This document shows positions 14,122 to 16,850 of a stretch of 16,850 nt of DNA, piece after piece (within the stretch, counting starts at the first letter, position 1; each line of letters starts with the position of its first letter). The notes beneath the pieces were generated by a model, which was given only the letters and a program-made list of their open reading frames with translations, was not told the origin of the DNA and did not search any database. The position numbers and the translations under genes are program-made. The stretch spans positions 1 to 16,850 of the forward strand of contig JAHEFU010000038.1 of NCBI GenBank assembly GCA_024645305.1. The letters are read 5' to 3'. This DNA is from Planctomycetales bacterium (GTDB lineage: Bacteria; 4484-113; JAFGCY01).

Positions 14122-14547
14122 ATGCAGCAGATCATTCAGCAGTACAACAAGAAGATGGCCAAGCCCGAGGGCGAGGTTCCCAAGATCATGCCCGGCGATA
14201 CCGTCCGTGTGCACATCAACCTCTATGAGGGTGGTTCAGACCACATTGCCGGACTGAAGAAGATTCACCGTATTGCCGCAAGGGGTAAGCAGGCCAAACA
14301 GAATGTGGAGCGCATCCAGGTCTTTGAAGGGACCGTGCTCGGCGTAAGCGGCAGTGGCCCGATGCAGAAATTCACCGTGCGCAAGATTTCCTCCGGAGTC
14401 GGTGTGGAGAAGACCTACTTCGCACACAGCGCCAAGATCAACAAGATCGAGGTCACGCGCCATGGCGTAGTCCGCCGGGCCAAGCTGTACTACCTGCGCG
14501 ACCGCGTTGGCAAGGCCACCCGCCTGAAGGAAAAGAGGCTCCGCTAG
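14122..14547 (+). CDS. rplS: Large ribosomal subunit protein L19, with internal insertion
   Basis: A 141-residue protein at the 30S-50S interface (bridge B8 region). KIMPGDTVRVHINLYEG, VERIQVFEGTVLG, FTVRKISSGVGVEKTY, HSAKINKIEV and the VRRAKLYYLRDRVGKATRLKEK tail are diagnostic. Usual L19 proteins are about 115-120 residues; here about 20-23 extra residues (roughly 38-60, with Lys, Arg, His and Gln) sit between YEG and NVERIQVFEG. ATG 14122 has GGAG 7 nt upstream and matches the conserved beginning. It has its own promoter and lies between two lepB paralogues. Confidence 0.96.
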   Translation: MQQIIQQYNKKMAKPEGEVPKIMPGDTVRVHINLYEGGSDHIAGLKKIHRIAARGKQAKQNVERIQVFEGTVLGVSGSGPMQKFTVRKISSGVGVEKTYFAHSAKINKIEVTRHGVVRRAKLYYLRDRVGKATRLKEKRLR

Positions 14548-14572
14548 GACGGCGCTTCCCATACCGATATGA

Positions 14573-14591
14573 TGCCGGAGCGGATCCGGCA
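14573..14591 (+). repeat. Perfect 7-bp stem-loop between rplS and lepB2
   Basis: TGCCGGA-GCGGA-TCCGGCA forms a perfect 7-bp stem with a 5-nt loop and ends 2 nt before the lepB2 Shine-Dalgarno sequence. There is no T tract, so it is not a classic terminator. It could protect or separate the rplS message, or limit lepB2 translation. Confidence 0.6.
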
Positions 14592-14593
14592 GC

Positions 14594-14598
14594 AGGAG
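14594..14598 (+). promoter_or_regulatory. Shine-Dalgarno site of lepB2 (two possible starts)
   Basis: AGGAG lies 4 nt before TTG 14603 and 10 nt before ATG 14609. Both codons are in the same frame. ATG is preferred because it is the stronger start codon. Confidence 0.5.
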
Positions 14599-14608
14599 CA
14601 GATTGCCA

Positions 14609-15457
14609 ATGGGTCCCAGGCCTGGCGTTGAGATTCACAGCGAGCGAGCGAAGACACCGGCTGACGGCACCAGTTCGACGAAGATCTGCATCCGCTTCAA
14701 GCAAAGCCCAGGCGACACAGTCCAGCTCAAGCTGAGCAAGGGCAGCTTCTCGGAAAGCGCCATCCAGCGCGAAATCACCGCTACGGTTGAGGACAATGAA
14801 GTCAATCTGGTGGTGTTCTCCCATGACCGCCCCGGCGTCGGCTGGCTCAGCGGCCCGGGTTTCCGCCACAAGATCGAGTTTGTGGCCATCTCCTTCATGC
14901 AAGGCCTCCTTTATGAGTGGATCCCCACCATCGTGATGGCCCTCGCCCTGGCCCTGGTCCTCAAGTCCTTCGTGGTGGCAAGCTTCTACATTCCCAGCGG
15001 CAGCATGGAGAACACCCTGCTAAAGGGCGACCTGCTGATCGCTGATAAGTTCAGCTACAAGGTCCTTGGCAACAACCCTGAGCGCGGCGATGTGATGATC
15101 TTCCGCTACCCGCGCAATCCCAAGAAGGACTACATCAAACGAGTGATCGGCCTGCCCGGTGACATAGTGAAGGTTCACCACGGCCGCGTATATGTAAACG
15201 ATGAGGTCCTGCTTGAAGAGGACTACATCAAGGAGCAGCCGCTCTCTGAATACCCCGAAAGCAAGGTCCCGGAGAACAGCTATTTCGTGATGGGCGACAA
15301 CCGCAACCACAGCTCCGACAGCCGGGTATGGGGCTTCGTCCCACGTGACAACATCGAGGGCCGCGCTTTGTTCGTATTCTGGCCAATCACCCGGGCCAAG
15401 CTGATGGACAACAGCGAACCGGTGGCTGTCGCCGCCGAACCAAGCCCCCTGCAATAG
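14609..15457 (+). CDS. lepB: Signal peptidase I, second copy (LepB2)
   Basis: A 282-residue paralogue of the signal peptidase encoded before rplS. A cytoplasmic N-terminal domain of about 100 residues is followed by one membrane helix (about 103-124), IPSGS132-MENTLLKGD with the nucleophile, DYIK177-RVIGLPGD with the general-base lysine, and YFVMGDNRNHSSDSRVWG. Both copies have intact catalytic dyads, so both should be active. The periplasmic domains are more alike than the N-terminal domains. The proposed ATG 14609 may be replaced by TTG 14603, two codons earlier. It follows rplS by 61 nt, with a stem-loop in the gap, and is probably co-transcribed. Confidence 0.94.
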   Translation: MGPRPGVEIHSERAKTPADGTSSTKICIRFKQSPGDTVQLKLSKGSFSESAIQREITATVEDNEVNLVVFSHDRPGVGWLSGPGFRHKIEFVAISFMQGLLYEWIPTIVMALALALVLKSFVVASFYIPSGSMENTLLKGDLLIADKFSYKVLGNNPERGDVMIFRYPRNPKKDYIKRVIGLPGDIVKVHHGRVYVNDEVLLEEDYIKEQPLSEYPESKVPENSYFVMGDNRNHSSDSRVWGFVPRDNIEGRALFVFWPITRAKLMDNSEPVAVAAEPSPLQ

Positions 15458-15506
15458 ACAGCCATCCACAGATTGCCCAGGAGACCCCTGAATCGAGGGT
15501 ATATAT

Positions 15507-15522
15507 CGTGAATTGATTCACG
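15507..15522. repeat. Palindrome CGTGAAT-TG-ATTCACG
   Basis: A perfect inverted repeat with 7-bp arms and a TG centre, about 70 bp upstream of the lipoprotein -35. It is a candidate regulator site. A second short palindrome, TTGATCAA (15533-15540), lies just downstream. Confidence 0.55.
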
Positions 15523-15559
15523 TTATAGCGATTTGATCAACATTCATCGGCCTGATGCA

Positions 15560-15575
15560 CTGCAAATGTTTGCAG
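15560..15575. repeat. Palindrome CTGCAAA-TG-TTTGCAG over the lipoprotein -35
   Basis: A perfect inverted repeat with 7-bp arms and a TG centre. It has the same arm and centre size as the repeat at 15507-15522 but a different sequence. It covers the -35 hexamer of the promoter, which is the position expected for a repressor operator. Confidence 0.55.
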
Positions 15576-15598
15576 GCTGCGCAGTCCCGTGCTATAAT
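15570..15598 (+). promoter_or_regulatory. Extended -10 promoter of the lipoprotein gene
   Basis: A weak TTGCAG (15570-15575) and a perfect TATAAT (15593-15598) are 17 nt apart, with TGC just before the -10. The predicted start is near 15605, which gives a 5' leader of about 72 nt. Confidence 0.65.
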
Positions 15599-15605
15599 CC
15601 GCCTC

Positions 15606-15627
15606 ATTCGAGAATTAAATCTCGAAT
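15606..15627 (+). repeat. 5'-terminal mRNA stem-loop
   Basis: ATTCGAGA-ATTAAA-TCTCGAAT forms a perfect 8-bp stem with a 6-nt loop. It begins at the predicted transcription start, so the lipoprotein mRNA would begin with this hairpin. Hairpins at this position are known to protect mRNAs from RNase E or RppH; that role is inferred here. Confidence 0.55.
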
Positions 15628-15676
15628 AACCGTTCAGGCCTGTATTCATCAGGACTGACGCACCAGGAGTAAGGAA

Positions 15677-16741
15677 ATGCAACTCAGAATCGCAGCATTC
15701 ATGTTTATCGTTGGCCTTTTACTGGCCTCCTGTGGTGGTGGCGGCGTCGAGCAGCTGACCACCGGACAGGTTTCCGGATCCGTGAAAGTACTCGGACCCT
15801 CCAATGGAGCAGTCGAACTGATGGTTGGTGTATTCCCCAGCGGCTCAGACACTCCCGTGCAGAGCTCCAGCGCCGGCCGTGTGACCAGCACCGCGAGCCT
15901 GGCAGACAGGACGATCAGCTACAGCTTCAGCGATATCCAGTTCGGCAACTACTACATCGGCGTCTTTGCCGATGGTGCCAGCCCGACGTTCTACTACCAG
16001 AGCGGTGACTTCAGCTTCAACACCGAAAACCAGATCGTTAGCGGCCTGGCGGGCCAGTGCTCATTCAGCGGCGCTGCTCCCTGGGGCACCGTCAGCGGCA
16101 GCACCAGCATCGCCGGCGACTGGCCCACAGGCGGCCTGCTGACCTTCATCGGCATCTCACCGATGAGCAGCCCGCAGTCCGTGCTGCAGTACCTCGTCAG
16201 TGAGAGCGATGTCAATGACGGCCGCATCAATTACAACATGGAAGGCATCGCCTACGGCACATACTTGGTGGGCTTCTACGGCTATGACCCCGTCAGCCGT
16301 GAGATCACGACATACGGCGCTTTTGACAACCCCGTGGTGGTCAGTGCCAACAGCCCGAACATCGCCACCATCAACTTCCCCTCGGATTTCGCCGGTGATC
16401 CCGGTGAGGATCCGCAGCTCGGAACCATCACCGGCACAGTCAGCCTCAGTGCTGCCCTGCCCTCCGGCCTGTTCTACTACGTAGCGGCGAACACCATTCC
16501 GCCGGCCCAGGGTGCTCCCCCGGCCGTGTATGAGGTGTTCGAGGGCCAGCTGAACGGCACCACGATTGACTACACCCTCAGCTTCCTCGATGATGACACC
16601 TACTCCGTGTCCATCTTTGCCTATGATGTGGTGAGCCATCAGGCGACCTACTTCGGTGAATACGAAGGCACCGTTGACATCAGCGGTGGTGACAGCCACA
16701 GCGGCATCGACTTTACCGCCGATGTCTCACAGCTCAACTAG
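15677..16741 (+). CDS. Three-repeat lipoprotein of unknown function
   Basis: A 354-residue lipoprotein. The signal peptide MQLRIAAFMFIVGLLLASC has the lipobox LLAS-C19, followed by a glycine run; there is no Asp at +2, consistent with outer-membrane sorting if a Lol system is present. The mature part contains three related units (about 31-128, 137-235 and 249-350). Each has a [GQ].[VI][ST]G[ST]V strand, an [IT]I.Y... strand, G.Y.[VI][GS][IV]F/[FA]YD and a Y[YFG].E-like aromatic strand, which suggests an all-beta repeat. I do not recognise a named domain. AGGAG and AAGGA lie just before ATG 15677. Three palindromes and a 5' hairpin control its promoter region. Another probable exported protein begins 66 nt downstream. 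Confidence 0.85.
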   Translation: MQLRIAAFMFIVGLLLASCGGGGVEQLTTGQVSGSVKVLGPSNGAVELMVGVFPSGSDTPVQSSSAGRVTSTASLADRTISYSFSDIQFGNYYIGVFADGASPTFYYQSGDFSFNTENQIVSGLAGQCSFSGAAPWGTVSGSTSIAGDWPTGGLLTFIGISPMSSPQSVLQYLVSESDVNDGRINYNMEGIAYGTYLVGFYGYDPVSREITTYGAFDNPVVVSANSPNIATINFPSDFAGDPGEDPQLGTITGTVSLSAALPSGLFYYVAANTIPPAQGAPPAVYEVFEGQLNGTTIDYTLSFLDDDTYSVSIFAYDVVSHQATYFGEYEGTVDISGGDSHSGIDFTADVSQLN

Positions 16742-16763
16742 ACAGCCTTGACCACAGGGCGTC

Positions 16764-16779
16764 GGGGCAGGGAGGCCCC
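16764..16779 (+). repeat. GC stem-loop between the lipoprotein and the next gene
   Basis: GGGGC-AGGGAG-GCCCC is a 5-bp hairpin in the 66-nt gap, with no T tract. It may slow or partly end transcription or protect the upstream mRNA; it does not qualify as an intrinsic terminator. Confidence 0.35.
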
Positions 16780-16807
16780 CGCGCACTGTACCGGAGGAAG
16801 GTAACCC

Positions 16808-16850
16808 ATGAGGCGCTTCAGATACAGTCTGACAGTCCTGCCCAGCCTGC
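16808..16850 (+). CDS. Start of a probable exported protein (cut by the window edge)
   Basis: GGAGGAAGG (16793-16801) is a strong Shine-Dalgarno sequence before ATG 16808. The 14 visible codons read MRRFRYSLTVLPSL, a basic N-terminus running into a hydrophobic stretch, as in a signal peptide. Nothing more can be said about its function. It is likely co-transcribed with the lipoprotein gene. Confidence 0.6.
   Translation, partial: MRRFRYSLTVLPSL

Noticed and set aside
16764..16779. Intrinsic terminator after the lipoprotein gene
   Set aside because: The stem is only 5 bp and no T tract follows; the next gene begins 66 nt downstream.
1..16850. tRNA, rRNA, CRISPR array, insertion sequence or prophage
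   Set aside because: No cloverleaf, direct-repeat array, transposase or integrase was seen; coding density leaves little room.

Overview
This 16.85 kb window comes from a GC-rich (roughly 60% by eye), gene-dense bacterial chromosome. It is a Gram-negative-type cell: it has a lipobox lipoprotein, MreC/MreD/PBP2 and an LPS-type sugar dehydratase. It is probably not a typical gammaproteobacterium, because a KhpA-like KH-domain gene sits between rpsP and rimM and ribosomal protein L19 carries an internal insertion. I cannot name the phylum from the sequence alone.

Layout. (1) 1-1044: the 3' part of a gene for a protein made of four tandem beta-sandwich repeats. It ends tail-to-tail with (2) a minus-strand pair, an RDD membrane protein (3321-2623) followed by an Amidohydro_3-type amidohydrolase (2594-1041). 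(3) 3357-7842, plus strand: rsgA, then mreC-mreD-mrdA, the core of the cell-elongation machinery, without mreB or rodA beside it. (4) 8731-7856, minus strand: an IspA-like prenyl diphosphate synthase. It is divergent from (5) a CapD/WbpM-family nucleotide-sugar dehydratase (8784-10013), followed by a CBS-domain sugar-1-phosphate nucleotidyltransferase (10143-11309). (6) 11411-15457: the ribosome/translation operon rpsP-khpA-rimM-trmD-lepB1-rplS-lepB2, in which two signal peptidase paralogues flank rplS. (7) 15458-16850: a palindrome-rich control region, a three-repeat lipoprotein and the first codons of another probable exported protein.

The most striking feature is how genes begin. Six genes that start a transcription unit or follow a gap (amidohydrolase, RDD protein, rsgA, mreC, ispA, dehydratase) have a TANNNT Pribnow-like hexamer only 5-7 nt before the start codon and no visible Shine-Dalgarno sequence, as expected for leaderless mRNAs. 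Other genes (nucleotidyltransferase, rpsP, rplS, lipoprotein) have sigma70-type promoters 28-80 nt upstream plus a Shine-Dalgarno sequence. This rule also fixes several start codons (rsgA 3357, RDD 3321, dehydratase 8784).

Functionally the window joins envelope growth (MreC, MreD, PBP2, IspA for undecaprenyl precursors), surface sugar synthesis, protein secretion (LepB1, LepB2) and ribosome assembly (RsgA, S16, RimM, TrmD, L19, KhpA). I saw no tRNA, rRNA, CRISPR array, insertion sequence or classic intrinsic terminator.
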